From NCBI GenBank assembly GCA_965178125.1, contig OZ237759.1, positions 868,001 to 932,000 of the forward strand: DNA of 64,000 bases. The letters run 5' to 3'. The stretch is from Bilabrum cf. latius (lineage: Eukaryota > Bigyra: Bicosoecida > Bigyra > Bicosoecida). A model generated the notes under the pieces. The model worked only from the letters and a program-made list of their open reading frames with translations, was not told where the DNA came from and made no database searches. The translations under genes and the position numbers were made by a program. Below are positions 1-12,008 of the stretch, one piece after another (within the stretch, counting starts at the first letter, position 1; every line of letters starts with the position of its first letter).

Positions 1-63
1 GCAAGGGCAAGGGCAAGGGCAAGGGCAAGGGCAAGGGCAAGGGCAAGGGCAAGGGCAAGGGCT
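1..63 (+). repeat. Hexanucleotide tandem repeat coding for (Lys-Gly)n
   Basis: About ten perfect copies of the hexamer GGCAAG run from the window edge. In the reading frame of the gene that continues to 296 they encode alternating Lys and Gly. The array is cut by the window edge, so its full length is unknown. A comparable KSKG/KAKA low-complexity tract occurs in the gene at 57814-59352. Confidence 0.9.
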
Positions 64-296
64 AGGACGCTGAGATGGAGCAAGGGGGGAGCCGCACAGG
101 CAGCTCTGGGTCTGGCAGGTACCAGGAGTATGAGCTAGAGTACGATGGAGTAGGGCTGTTCATGGAGTTCACAGAGGCTGCCAAGAGGACAGGCGGGGAG
201 AGCAGACCGCTGGTACGGGTGCAACAGGTGCTGCCGAGAGGACTCCCGCGCTCGGACGGAGCAGCCACTGGCGGTGCAGCGCGGGGGACCCTGTGA
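1..296 (+). CDS. C-terminal end of an unrecognised protein with a (KG)n tract (partial)
   Basis: The frame beginning at base 3 is open from the edge through the KG repeat, one TAG at 63-65 (Gln under the code used here) and about 75 further residues. It ends at TGA 294-296. After the basic repeat the tail is Gly/Ser-rich and then acidic and aromatic (YQEYELEYDGVGLFMEF), which could be a small folded or binding element. No family is recognised. The start lies outside the window. The main support is frame continuity and the repeat being in frame, so function cannot be given. Confidence 0.5.
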
Positions 297-680
297 GATG
301 AAGTGCCTTGCTGGCCGAGAGTGAGAGCGCAACACCACCTTCTCTCAGATCATCTGCACCGCATAAGCATCGCAACAAAGGCGATTATGTAAGAGCACCC
401 AAACGGTGTAGCTTCGAGCTTCGGCCGCATGATCTGGCCGAGCACCGCCACGGCAGCTCCGAGAATTGTCGCAGAATGTCGCCGACAGATGCGAATTACT
501 TTTTTTAGTTTTGCAAGTAGCTTGAGAGTTCAGGTTCTGAAACGGCAGGATCAGCATGCATACCTCTACACGTGAGTGCTTGTATTAAAAAACGCGGCGT
601 GATCAATAGGGTTAATGGTCTATCGAAGGTGCATACGGTTGCCGGAATGAACTGGACCGCCTGAGTCAGTGGCTTGATTG
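297..680. other. Intergenic, 384 bp
   Basis: No convincing coding sequence on either strand. It holds the presumed 3' flank of the partial gene and the promoter of the DUF1800-DUF1501 gene. An in-frame TGA at 675-677 lies just upstream of the first ATG (681) of that gene. Confidence 0.5.
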
Positions 681-3600
681 ATGCTCGTGAGAAGACACTT
701 TTCGATCGATCATGCAGCACCACCTTGTCTTGCAGCAACAGTAAATTAGCGAAGGGCGCAGTAGGACCGAGTTCGACTTGCACAGGCAGGACCGCCAACA
801 GGACGTGGACACGGGCAAGCTGTCGTGTTTGCAAATGCTATTCACGGCCTGGACCGAGGCGACGCACCGGGGCCACACCATGGGGGGATTATTGAAGCAT
901 TTGGACAGGCATCGAAGGTTCCTACAACAACGGCGAATGACAAGACGCGGGTACGGATGCTTGCCAGTGGGATTCAATGGTGGCTTGTTGCCGTTGGGGC
1001 TATCGTCACTGTTGCGGTGCTCGCCGGCGTTTTGGGATGGTACTTTTCGAAGGATGATCCAAATGATTCAATCAATAGCATCATAGGCGCACGCCAGCAG
1101 CCAGTGACGCTAGAGGGGAGTATTGTCGCGGCGGGACTGGCCTCTCGCCAGCAAGACATTTCCGCGAATAGCGATCTTGCTCTGGATGCGTGCAGTGGTA
1201 TGGAGGAGGGGCTCGTTGTACCTGCCGGGTCATGCAGTATCCTTCTGATTGAAAAGATAGCCAGTCGCGATGAAGGCTCTGCATCCACCCGCAGGCGGGC
1301 CTTGCAGGTTGGTGAGGCTCAGACCAACGGCAGCCGCCATCGATTCACCTTCTAGTTGCGACTGCTGCCGCTGCACAGACCCGAGCTGGACGATGTTGAG
1401 CTTCATGCACTGCTGTGGGAGGCCTTATAGCGGGCAGTTGTATCCGGAGAGCTACTGGAAACGTTTCGCACCGCGGGCTCCGGCTCCCTCCAGGCACTCG
1501 AGGGCATCGCGGCACCGGCGCTACTCCTCGCAGTGCGGCAGCCATCGCCGACACCGGGTGCTGCAACCGGTTCCTCATCGCCAACAGCGTCATAGGGGGT
1601 ATCACCAGCGGTAACGCCCTCCAACACGCCTGTTGCAACGTTTGTAGCGGCATCGCAGTCGCCGGAGACATCCGTGCAGCCTCCAGAGCCGACCGCAGTG
1701 CCCCTCCCATCGGGGGATACCCAGCCCATACAAGTGACGCAGCCGCAAGTGCAGCTGGCCCTGAGCACAGAAGATAGCATCACTAGGCTGATTCGCACAT
1801 CATCCGGCCGCACCCCGCGGCCCGCTGGAGTCGCAGTCCCTGTGCCGTGCGGTAGGTCATACGACGGCCACGACTGGGAGTCGCAGCACCCGTGTCTGGT
1901 GCGCTTCAACTGCACCGGGGCCGGTAATGACCGCCTGTGTGGCGCTGAGCTTCCCATGATGGCAAACTACTCCTATTGGCTCGAGACGAGCGAGCTGGGG
2001 CGCACGCCGTCGCATGCTGCGCAAGCGTCTCGGTTTCTCATGCACGGCGCCTTCGGTCCGACCTAGGCAGGCATCGATCGATTCCCGGCCTCTGGTGCCA
2101 ACTTTGCCGACGATGCACGCGCTTGGATGCAGCACCAGCTGCAAGTGCCGTACACCCTGCATCGAGCCCACTACCGGCGGCTTGCGAATCCGCGATCGCC
2201 GGGCAATACCGTCGCTGGCCGGCCTAGGGAGGCATGCGAGTCTGGGTCACGCTGGATGGGCTTTGCTGTGACGCAGTTCGATCAGGGGGCGACATTTGAG
2301 TTCGTGAATGATACGCTCATAGTCAACGGTTACCCGCGCACCTACGTGGAGGGTGCGCAGATGCCCCCGGAGGCAGGGGACGGGCCTTGGCGAGTGTGCT
2401 ACGTGCAGGAGAGGGTAGGGGGGTACATTCAATACGCAACCATGACGTCCCCGTGCCAGTTTGCTGGCACCAATCCGCCCATGATATTCCAGGAAGGCAG
2501 CGAGCCCGTAGAGTACATGTCTACGACAGAGCTAGGCGTCACGGTGGTGCCCGTGGCACGGCCTGCCAGTGACGTTTTTGTGCTGGAGAGCCCCCCTTCC
2601 TCTTGTCGGGCTCGCCGAGCGGGGCCGGTGTTCATGCGAGCTGCGGTGGAACCAGCAGGACCTGGTGCGCCACTCGTGTGGCTTCAGCTGCAACGGCGCC
2701 TGCGGATCGTGGACAATACGCCTGAGAATCCAGCCAACCACCGAGCCGTGGACGGCCTTGCGTGTCCGACGGCACCCAAGACCCCACTCAATGCACACCT
2801 TTGCGTGATCGCTCCCGGCTGTGGCAAGCCGACCATTGAGCCCGAGAATGCCTTGCTTACGTTGAATGCGAGTGTTATTCGCAGCTTGTACGAAGAATCT
2901 GGGATTTACGTCTACTACGTCACAGGACTCAAGATGGATTCCACGGTAGCGCCGTGCGGTGGGACATCGGGGCAAGTGAAATCTCGGTGGTATCGAGTGC
3001 AGCCAAGCGCCTGCAGTAATGCAGCAGCTCCTGGTAGTGCATCTTTGGATAATAGCACGCATGCGCTTCTGTCCAATGCGATCATGGCAGCGGATGACGG
3101 CGCAGACGTGATCGATGTATCGGTCGAGGTGGGAGGAGACAGTGCATGCACGCGAGCAGCCAAGGGTGTCCGCATCAACGTCCAGAGCGGGTCAGGCAGC
3201 AGTGCTGCCACAATGTGCTGGCAGCACGTGCACCAAGACGAGCGATCGGTACTGGACTTCACCTACTGGACAAGGTCACACCCAGGCAATCAGAACGCAC
3301 GCAACCAGGCTCGCCGGAACCCAATTACCGCAGTGGCAGAGCGTGGCGAGGTCAGGATATAGTTTCCTTCCTACCACGCAGCCAGCTAGTGGGAGGAGCG
3401 GAGGGCTCACCACCCCGTCATTGGGCGCTTGAATGGCCCCCTCCGTATCGCTGACCTTCCACCTGACCTGCGCACCCCTTAGCTGCTGCGCCGCGTGGGG
3501 GTCACGCAATCGTCCTCGGCGGATGCCCTGGATGACACTGTGGAGGTGTGCGGGTCGTACGGTGAGGTTGGCAATGACCCGTAGGCAGGTGACAAGTACA

Positions 3601-6600
3601 CGATGGCCCTCGATGGCAACGTAGATGTGGTATACTATGACTTAGACTAGTACGCGGAGGGCATCAAGGGGCAGAACACCAAGAGCAACGTTTGGGTAAA
3701 CGCCGTGCTCGATGCGCCCGACCAGCTTAGGCAGCGAGTGGCTTGGGCGCTGGAGCAACTGCTGGTGGTCAATGAAGGAGGCGCTAATCGTGAGCTTGAC
3801 ACAGAGGTGTTCGCCGCCTACCACGACATAATGGTCAGGCACTCGCTTGGCAGCTTCCGGGAGTTGCTGCGCGAGGTGGCACTCTCGCCCATCATGGGCA
3901 CGATGCTCACGTATCAAGGAAGTAACTCGCTGTACGTCACCCAGGAGCTGTTGCAGTAGCCGCCTGCCTTCCCCGATGAGAACTTTGCTCGCGAGATCCT
4001 GTAGCTCTTCACGATCGGGCTGTGGGAGTTGAATGCGGACGGCACGCGGAAGGTCGATGCTAGTGGTGGTTTCATTCCGACGTACTCGAATGCCGACATC
4101 TTGGAATACTCGAGGCTGTGGACTGGGCTTGGATACCAGCCGGTGGAGATCGAGCGCGCTAACATTGAGACTGTCGCGGCAAAGTTCACTCCAACTGGCG
4201 TAGACCCCATGCGTATCTTCTTCCCACAGTCGCGCGACTCTTTCCCGAAGCTAGGCCTTCGTGGAAGATTCATCGGAGATCATTACCCAGCTTGCTGGGA
4301 CCTTCCAAATCAGCATTTCCTGCGGCCTGGAGCTCGATACCACTACCTCGGCAACAGTCCGGTGCCGCGCCTCCAGACAGACCCCGAGGAGATCGCCATC
4401 GATGGCACCAAGCGAATGGTGCTGGATGCTGAGGACTCGGAGCTTTATGCGCTCCTCTGTGGCGAGCGCGGCCTCAACACAACCTGCTCCGGTACGTTGC
4501 GTTCGCTGGTGGTATTAAATCGCTCGATTTCCTGCCACGGCGCCGAGTGCTTGGCTGATACCTTGCGGGTAGTGTAGATTAGCCGGGGCCCGGGTCGCAA
4601 GCCAGTGTACTTTGAATACGAACGGCCGCCTTGCGTGGAGTTTGCCTTTGTCGAGAATGGTCACGGACGCCCGACTTCATGGTACACGATCCAAGCAATG
4701 TGCGTCGACCAACGCGCGGAGGCCGCAGCTGGGGCGTGCTGCCCCCTTGACGGCAGTAACCCAGCGGGCCGAGTTGCGTGCGGCCTGTACCAGGGCGAGC
4801 GAATACGATACGCAACAGCAGAAGCCCGCTGCAACGCAGCCGGCCAGACGCTGTGCCAGACATAGTACCCTGCCACTGAGTGCGGCAACTGGGGTGACCG
4901 CAGGCAGTGGGGCACATCAAGGTGCACCACACGTGTGCGTGTATTCCCTGATGGTCGAGTACAAGCCCTTCATGAAATGACAGGCCACTTCTAGGGGTCG
5001 CGCGAGGCTCGTGTAAGTGACGTGAGGGACAACTACAAGTTTCGCGTTGGTTGGAGTAATGGGTTCCCGCGTAATTCCGCGGATCCGCTTGCGAATGGAA
5101 GGTGTGTCCCTGCATCCGGTGGGACTGTATCATGCGAGGTCGACGTTGTAGCGGAAGTCGCCTTCGATTATGTGCCGGAAAACTACACCGTTATAGCTGA
5201 GGCACTTCATGTAGGTGCAAACGATCCATTGACCACAGGCGATGCAGCGGAGTATTCGCTGTGCACGACACCCGCGTGCTCACTGCTGGGCTAGAATCAC
5301 GGCGTGGAGGTCTTCCTTCGTCGAGACAGCAACGGCACACTCGATTCTACTACAATCTTCCGCGCAACCGTTGGTGGTCGACCACGCTTCTTGGCAAATG
5401 TTCACCACCAGGTGCGTGTCTCTGATAGATACAGCTTCCGTAACCCGCCAGTGATGATGACTGTGTGGGAGGACGCTGCACGCAATGCCTATCAGGAGAC
5501 TGATGCGGCGATCGACCACTACCTTTAGCACGAAAATGTCCCTCCGTTCCTGGCAACTTTCCTGATCAAGCGACTCACCGTTTCGAATCCATCGCCGCGG
5601 TACGTGTAGGTAGTCGCGGATGCCTTCCGGTCGGGACTGTACCAGGGGGTCGGCACCGGAGAGTTCGGTGACCTGGCTGCGACTGCAGCTGCTGTCCTGT
5701 TGGATCGAGAGGCGCTGTCGCCTACTCTTGAGGCAGATCCATCCCACGGCAAGTTGCGAGAACCGCTGCTAAAGGTAATGCACCTGTTCCGTGCGCTGGG
5801 GCTCCAGGCTGCTGACGGCCATGTTATAGAACTCTTCGAGATGGAGCGCAGGCTGGGCCAGCTGCCCTTTAAGTCACCATCAGTGTTTAATTTCTACCAG
5901 GATGACTTCCAACCACCAGGTGCACTTGTAGATGCGCAGCTTACAGCGCCAGAGGCGTAGATCCTCAATACACCAACGATAATGGGCTGGCTCAACGGCG
6001 TTCTGAGTCTGCTCGAATTCGGCCTGACAAGCTGTGAGGGGGGCTTCGGGTCTCGAACGTGGGCTCAGGTGGGTACTGGCGTCTAGTGCGACCACATTGG
6101 CGAGGGATTGGTGCAGCCAGACCCTTACTGGGCGGCTAACCTGACATGGATGCCAGGGAGCGCTGCTCCGTCGGATGTAGCTGAGGAACTCGACCTTCTT
6201 CTGACAGGTGGCCGCATGAGCCCATGGACGAAGAGCGTCATTGCATCGGCTATCCGGTCAGTCCGGGATACTCCTGGTAGCAGCACGTTAGATGAGCGTA
6301 CCGCTGCGGTTCATCTTGCAACATCGGCTCCAGAGTTTCACACCTTAGGTGTTGGCCATACCCCAACTCAAAGTAAGGTGTCGCCTACGGAGTCCCCTGA
6401 TGGTGCTGATGCACCCACGACCGCCTCGGTGGGTGGCACAGAGGCAGACGGATACCACCTAGTCGTGTTTCTTAACTTTAATGGTGGATGTGACTCGTAC
6501 AACATGCTCGTGCCACTGAGTGGCTGTCAGAACGACATGGACCTGTACGCCCACTACCAGCAGGTTCGCGGAGATGTCGCCCTTCCCACCAGTTAGTTGC

Positions 6601-7742
6601 TCGAAGTTGATGTGCCAACGGGCTCACAGCCTTGCGACCGGTTCGGAATCCACCACCGACTCCCGATTCTACAGCAACTGTACGACGATGGTGATGCAGT
6701 ATTCATCGCGAACATAGGGCCGCTCGTGGAGCCTGTGACGCGGGATGAGGTGGAGAGAGGCACGGCCCCTGTTCCGGATGGCTTGTTTGCTCACAATCTG
6801 CAGACCAAGGTGACCTAGAGCGTGTACGCTCAGGACCCCTCGAATGTTGGCGTGCTTGGCAGAATTCGGGACGCATTGTATCGACAGGGGCAGGCGGCAA
6901 CCGCGTACTCGATCAATGGCAACAGCATTGCCGTGCAGGGCGAGCCTGGACAAGGTCCATCCCCGGATATAGTGGATTCACTGGCCGGGGTGGTCCCATT
7001 CGATGCCAGAGGAAGGGTAGCAACTCTGTCAGGAGCACTTGAGTCCCTGGTGCGAAACGGGTCACGGTCTTTCATGGCTGACTCGTGGTCGAGGCAGCTC
7101 GCGTCGGCACTTGAGAGGTCGAGGATGCTGGCCGCCTCTGTAGAGCGGAACGGCACTCTATAGCAGCCCTTTGCCGCGGCTGTACCCGCGCCCAATACAG
7201 CTCCGAGTCAGATCGCCTTGCAGCTTGAGCAAGCGGCGCGGCTAGTTTCTGCTCGCAAGGCGCTGGGGTCTACTCGCGACATGGTATTTGTAGAATTAGG
7301 CGGCTTTGATAGCCACAGCGATCTTTTCCAGACGCACGACGGGCTATTCCAGCAGATCAACGAGGCCCTTGATAGTTTCATACAGGAAATGAGGCTGCAA
7401 GGTGTGTGGGAGAATGTGACGATCGTGCAGACAAGTGAGTTCGGGCGCACGCTCACCAGCAACGGTGCTGGCACGGATCATGGGTGGGCGGGAAACACCT
7501 TTGTGGTAGGCGGCTCGGTGCGTGGGGGTCGTGTGCACGGCCAGTACCCAACTGACTTGTCGGAGGATGGGTCGCTTAACCTGGGACGAGGCAGACTCAT
7601 CCCAACGACCGGGTGGGAAGCTGTGTGGAATGCAGTAGCCCAGCGCTTCGGTGTGGACAAGAACCAAATGTCGGCAGTTCTACCCAACCTGAGTAGGTTC
7701 CCTGCAGGGTCTCTTCTAGAGCCTGAGGACCTGTTTGTGTGA
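681..7742 (+). CDS. Membrane-anchored DUF1800-DUF1501 fusion protein
   Basis: One frame is open for about 2,350 codons if 22-24 TAG codons are read as Gln; it ends at TGA 7740-7742. The first in-frame ATG after a TGA is 681; ATG 957 is an alternative that would put the hydrophobic segment (WWLVAVGAIVTVAVLAGVLGW, about residues 97-117 from 681) at the extreme N-terminus as a signal anchor. A Ser/Thr/Pro-rich linker follows. A DUF1800 region starts near 2010 (ASRFLMHGAFGPT) and includes DENFAREILQLFTIGL (about 3976), SNPSPRYVQ (about 5585) and PSVFNFYQDDFQPPG (about 5880). DUF1501 occupies 6450-7700 with GGFDSHSD, TSEFGRT and GTDHGWAG-like motifs. In bacteria these two families are usually separate, often neighbouring genes; DUF1501 is related to the alkaline-phosphatase/sulfatase fold. 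The biochemical role is unknown. The fusion, bacterial-type domains and lack of introns suggest ancient lateral acquisition. Two TAG codons match family Gln-like positions (REILQLF, APEAQIL). Confidence 0.85.
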
Positions 7743-7990
7743 TGCCACGGGGTCCTTCGGGGCATCTGGGATGCGGCAGCGACCGTTCGGATTTGGGTGG
7801 GGGAGGGTTCTAGATTAGTGGCGTTAGGCAGGCCTGGTCATGAGAAACACCACAAGCTGTGTAGTGATACGCTTTGCTTTCGAAATTCGGAATTTTGAAA
7901 GAACTCTAGGCCCTAGATCTAGATCACGACGCTCCGAATTGCAGCTCCGAATCAACACCGCAGCCTGATCCCTTGAAGTGATACGGAACG

Positions 7991-9061
7991 TCACTTCTTG
8001 GGCTACGCTACCCTCTTTACCAAGACCCGGAGCGCCTTTTCAAGTCTTTGCACGCGCCTCTCTAGCGCGCTGACGCGAGAGTCGCTGCATGCGCACTCGG
8101 CACTGCGCTGCAAGCCGGAGCCCAGCTCCGTGCCGGTATTGGCAGGGTCTCTTGACTTGGTCACCTACTCCGAACTAGAGCCCTCATCTCCTGTTCGCGA
8201 TGCAGCGGCGGTTTCCTCGGCAGTACCCAGTGCGGGCGGGTGCAAGCCCCCCTCTGGTTCAGTGCCATCGAGTTGGAACACAGAGAGCTGGGTCGGCTTG
8301 CCGATGGGGGACCCTGACCCTGCCCCCTCCTGCAGCGGATCCTGCAACGGGGGTACCACGTCCTACTCGCTGTCTCCGGAGCCTCTGGCTTCTTCCCCCG
8401 CGGGGAAGAGCATGCCTCTGTGCACGTGGAAGAACAACTCCCACGCAGCCAGCGCACGGTTGCCTTGGTAGTCCAGCTGCCAACCCTGCCCGTCCTGCCC
8501 CGGGGCATACAGCCGCAGCTATGGGTATTTTGTGATTTTCTCTGCGTCACAAAATGCAGTTGCAGGGTTGCTGGCCCCGCAGTCCACGAGGACGAACTGG
8601 ACCCTGCCTCGGAAAAAAGTGGCGCCGGCCTCGAAGGTGCTCCGCAGCCGGTAGCAGTGTGCACACCAGGGCTCCATGAAGGCAGCGAACACGGGCATGG
8701 AGCGGCCGCTGCCAGCGTTATACAGCCCATGAAACCAATCCGCATCTTTGAACTGCAGTACATCAGCAGGGTTACCGACCACTCCACGTAGATGCAGGTA
8801 CCGAAGCAATCGCTGGGAGCTTAGGGGCAGTCGGTACTCCTCTAGCCCGTCCTCCGGGGTCCGCACGAACACATGAATACCGCTCCGACCCAAAGTATCG
8901 GAATCATTCCTGTCTCCTCCTTGCGAATCCGAAGAAGTCCACGAAGGCGCAGATGCAGCGCCGCTGTCTTCGTCCGGCGACGGCAACAGCCCCAACTCAG
9001 TTGCTAGCCTCCTGTTCACAGGATTGCGGGCGTCGGCGTAGAAAAACTAAAATTGCGGCAT
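7991..9061 (-). CDS. Thioredoxin/PDI-like protein with a WCAHC active site
   Basis: With TAG as Gln the frame runs from ATG 9059-9061 to TGA 7991-7993, 356 residues with five TAG codons. A thioredoxin fold is centred on EPWCAHC (W132-C136), a CxxC redox pair of PDI type, followed by the expected strand FVLVDC and a YPQLRLY segment in the cis-Pro/strand region. About 100 N-terminal residues are acidic and Ser-rich; about 150 C-terminal residues are low-complexity and end in a short coiled coil (VSALERRVQRLEKALRVLVKRV). No signal peptide is visible at this start, odd for an ER PDI, so an upstream exon is possible. The role is probably thiol-disulfide exchange. The TAG at 8519 separates the CxxC half from the rest of the fold. 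Confidence 0.75.
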
Positions 9062-9723
9062 TCTCGACTCAGTTTTTTCCATGACATCAATGGCATGTGA
9101 TACCAATGGCGGATACCCTGTCACAGCTCCATCACCGCCGGTATCTACTTCCAAGCTTGCAATTCCCTCAGCAACTTTAGCAGCTTGAACAGAATCAAAC
9201 ACTAACGCCACCTGCAGTCAAGATTTCTCTGAGGCTGAGTAATTCCATTGACTCAGAATAATAAATTTCTGTGATGCGTGCAACTGCATGTATTATGAGA
9301 CTCACCATTGCAGTTGTCCTTGTGCGCATTCTGGCGATGCTAAGTTCTTCGACGGCCCTAGAATTCATAGTGAGTATATAAATGACCGACAACAAGCAAT
9401 CATATCGCATGAAACGCGAAATAGCGCACCAAGTATCTGATTCTAACTGTGCCCATAAGTTGTTGTGGTTCCGTAATTCGCGCGGCGCCACGAAGGCAGC
9501 GGAACAGGGGAGAAAACCGAGCAACAACAGTTCACTTCATTGAACATCACGACTAGTGAGAGTTTTTCCAAACGAAGAATAATTTTCTTGCGGTCTATAA
9601 GCTTGATTTAGAGCAATTAGACCCGACGCGCACCTGTACAATTGGTTGATTGGCATTGAAGGTCGATTGATAGGACTAGGCGACTGCCATATCAACTTGG
9701 AATCTCCATAACTCCTCCAAAGG
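9062..9723. other. Intergenic, 662 bp, divergent promoter region
   Basis: It lies between the thioredoxin-like gene (minus) and the cytochrome-b5-domain gene (plus). It is AT-richer than the flanking genes. A minus-strand open stretch at 9195-9527 begins with a leader-like hydrophobic run but has no in-frame ATG and no recognisable domain. It could hide a 5' exon of the thioredoxin-like gene; I cannot support a model. Confidence 0.4.
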
Positions 9724-10572
9724 ATGAACGAATCTAGCAAGACAGGCGCGTTTCAGCAAATAGGGCCGAGCACTGGGCGTCGGAGTACTGCTGAGCGAAA
9801 CGAAGCTCGACGAAGTCGAACCAAACGGGTCTCGAGGTCAAAGTCTGGGGGTGGACACATCCTCTCCCCGGATTTACTTCCTGATGGCAGCCCAGAGAAG
9901 AAGTGTGATGCAGTTGGTTTGGTGGCGCCGCTTGGGGGTGGCGATGCTCGCCCGTTGTACTCATCTGAGGTTGCTGCAGGTGGCAGCGCGAGACGAGATT
10001 CGGAGGATGCATCAGATAGCGATTCGGAGGTCCGACACTCCCAGCACAAAGTCGTGGGCTTTGCAAAAGATCAAGGTGCTAAGTCCTGCCCGCCGGAACT
10101 TCCTGCTGTTGGCAGCCCGGCAGAGGGGTCTCCCGGCGAGCCTGGCTCTTGCGGCGCAGTCGGGGATGGAATCGGAGCTAGCGTTGCGAAATCTCCTGCG
10201 CAATAGGACGCAAATGCAAGCCAAAGCATTGAATCAAGAGCAGGGGAAGGTGGAGGCCTTGCTAGCAGCACAGCTGCGGCAGTCTCATCGGCCTGCCGCA
10301 TGATGGGCCCCGGCGCCGCTGAGCAGTTCAGTTGGGATGAGGTGCGCAAGCACAGGTACAGCGACAGCTGCTGGCTTGTGGCGCGAGGGGTCGTGTATGA
10401 CGTGACGAGTTTCCTGGACGAGCACCCCGTGGGCGCAGAGGCCATCCTGCGGCGTGCTGGGCGAGACAACACGGAGGACCTGGACTTTCATTCGCGTGGG
10501 GCCCAGGCCATGTGGAACAAGTACAGGATCGGCGTCATCGAGGGCCAGGCGGGGGGCTGTGTGGTAGCGTGA
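9724..10572 (+). CDS. Cytochrome b5-like heme-binding domain protein
   Basis: The frame runs from ATG 9724 to TGA 10570-10572, 282 residues, with one TAG at 10204. The first 190 residues are Ser/Gly/Ala-rich and probably disordered. The C-terminus is a cytochrome b5 domain: FSWDEVRKHRYSDSCWLV, then VVYDVTSFLDEHPVGAEAIL. The first heme-ligand motif reads HPVG (H234) instead of HPGG; the second ligand is likely H256 in LDFHSRGAQ, giving a slightly shorter His-His spacing than typical b5. No membrane anchor is seen, so it is probably soluble. Small b5-domain proteins of this kind donate electrons or bind heme or sterols; the partner is unknown. Confidence 0.8.
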
Positions 10573-10706
10573 TTACAGCTCGACTCTTGGTGCCCAGGGC
10601 TATTTATTTGTTCCCCGTTTGAAAACAGTGTATGCTACATCGATGCAGCGCGCTGTGCATTCAGTGCGATACCACGCAGTCACGAGGAACGCATACATCT
10701 CCTCTA

Positions 10707-11759
10707 TCATTTCCACCGGACGTTCTCAGCCCCAACTCCTAGCCCAAGCAAGCTGTGAGCGATAGGCCGCACCGCTTCGTAGGCTGCAAGCGTCACCGCA
10801 GAGCTGGGCACCACCCGGACCAGCCCGGGGAGAAACCCTCGGTACAGCCCACGGAGGCCCTCTCCCGCCCATGTCTTTCTAAAACAATCAATGTACCCCG
10901 AGTACAGCCGCTCCGCCCCCTGCTGCTGCAGCCGCGCCTTGAGCACGGCGTGAGGGAAGGTCGCGCAGGAGGCAGCCACCTTGCTGGCTGCACCCATGCA
11001 CAGGTGCACAGCATGGCTCCACTGGGTGTCCCTGTAGCTGGCGAACATTCGTTTCAGCTCCTCGTAGGCTGCAAACTGCACCATGCCGTGCGAGGTTAGC
11101 AGCAGGGCGGGGACTAGTCCCCGGTACAAGGCGAGCGGGCCCTCCTCGCGCACGATGCGCCGGAATGCGTCGCCTATGCCGCGGTAATTTCCTGTGCTTG
11201 CCCCCGTTACCTACTCTCGAGGCCCATCCTGCAACTGCAGCCGTATTTTGACCAACCAGACAGGGTTCGTCATCAGCACAGTAGCTGTGCCAGCCATCCA
11301 TGCGGCGAGGCTGTGTTGCCACCACGCCAGCTGCCCACGACCATCACCACCTTTCCGGCTAGTTTGGCCAACATTAGACATTAATTGCTTTGAATGCTCG
11401 TAAAAGTAGAAGTACAGTCCCCAGGAAAGGCTAGATCCCAGCATGGCGGGCGCCGCACCTCGATAAAAGCCGCGGAGTCCGTCACTGGTCCAGATCCGGC
11501 CAGCCGCCCCTCGTACAGACGCGTCCGTTGCTCTAAAAGTTTTTCCATCGCTAACCTACATCCTAGTTTTCACAAGGTCAATCGGGTACAGCAGAATAGT
11601 GGAGGCAAGTCCAGCTGAGAAACCTGCAATCATGTGTTCGACTTGGGCCGAACCACTTCTTGCATCAGGTACTGCCCGCTTGTCCATGGAGTCAGTTTTT
11701 GTGGATGACATTACGTCTGACCTATTTTGCGGCGTTCCAGACGCGCCTCCATCGTTCAT
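10707..11759 (-). CDS. Mitochondrial carrier, SLC25A32-like (folate/FAD type)
   Basis: Reading TAG as Gln joins three apparent fragments into one uninterrupted 350-residue protein from ATG 11757-11759 to TGA 10707-10709. It has the three-fold mitochondrial carrier repeat with the signatures YPIDLVKTRM, NPVWLVKIRL and a third, FPHAVLKARL, each followed by the GLRGFYRG/LALYRG/GLRGLYRG type element. LSWGLYFYFYE and the long linker before repeat 2 resemble the SLC25A32 mitochondrial folate/FAD transporter branch. About 35 N-terminal residues are polar. The TAGs are at 11556 (directly after KTRM) and 11211. An alternative is another member of the pyrimidine nucleotide/NAD carrier clade. The stop is 134 bp from the stop of the convergent b5-domain gene. 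Confidence 0.88.
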
Positions 11760-11858
11760 GGGAAGAAGAACAGCCAATTTTCCAGGCAAAATAACTTGAA
11801 TCAGTTGCAGGTTGACTGCTCGATCGCGTACACCATATAGCTGGAGGTATAGGTCGAT

Positions 11859-11872
11859 CGATCGATTCCAAC
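11859..11872 (-). promoter_or_regulatory. Shared promoter motif GTTGGAATCGATCG
   Basis: This 14-mer lies in the 249-bp divergent gap between the carrier gene and the plus-strand coiled-coil gene, about 100 bp upstream of the carrier ATG. The identical 14-mer, also in a short divergent promoter gap, occurs at 24047-24060. A role as a transcription-factor site is inference. Confidence 0.35.
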
Positions 11873-12008
11873 TGATACTGGCGCGATAGTAGCTGCAAGC
11901 CTTTGCGTTTTCATCATGCTTGACGTGGCCTGCGCCTGGCGCCGCGCAGTTCTTGCAACTGGTTCCGCCACGTTCAGCCGTTCAGAGTTACACGAGTTTT
12001 AGCCAAGC

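Noticed and set aside
681-7742. A decaying pseudogene with over 20 stop codons
   Set aside because: All interruptions are TAG, none is TGA or TAA, the frame never shifts, and conserved motifs lie on both sides of each TAG. The same pattern occurs in Rpn1, kinesin and SF3B2.
9195-9527. Short secreted protein on the minus strand with a leader-like start
   Set aside because: No ATG in frame (a TGA precedes it), no domain, and intergenic base composition.
10707-11759. Introns or a frameshift in the mitochondrial carrier
   Set aside because: Careful reading of the minus strand shows one continuous frame; the apparent breaks are two TAG codons.
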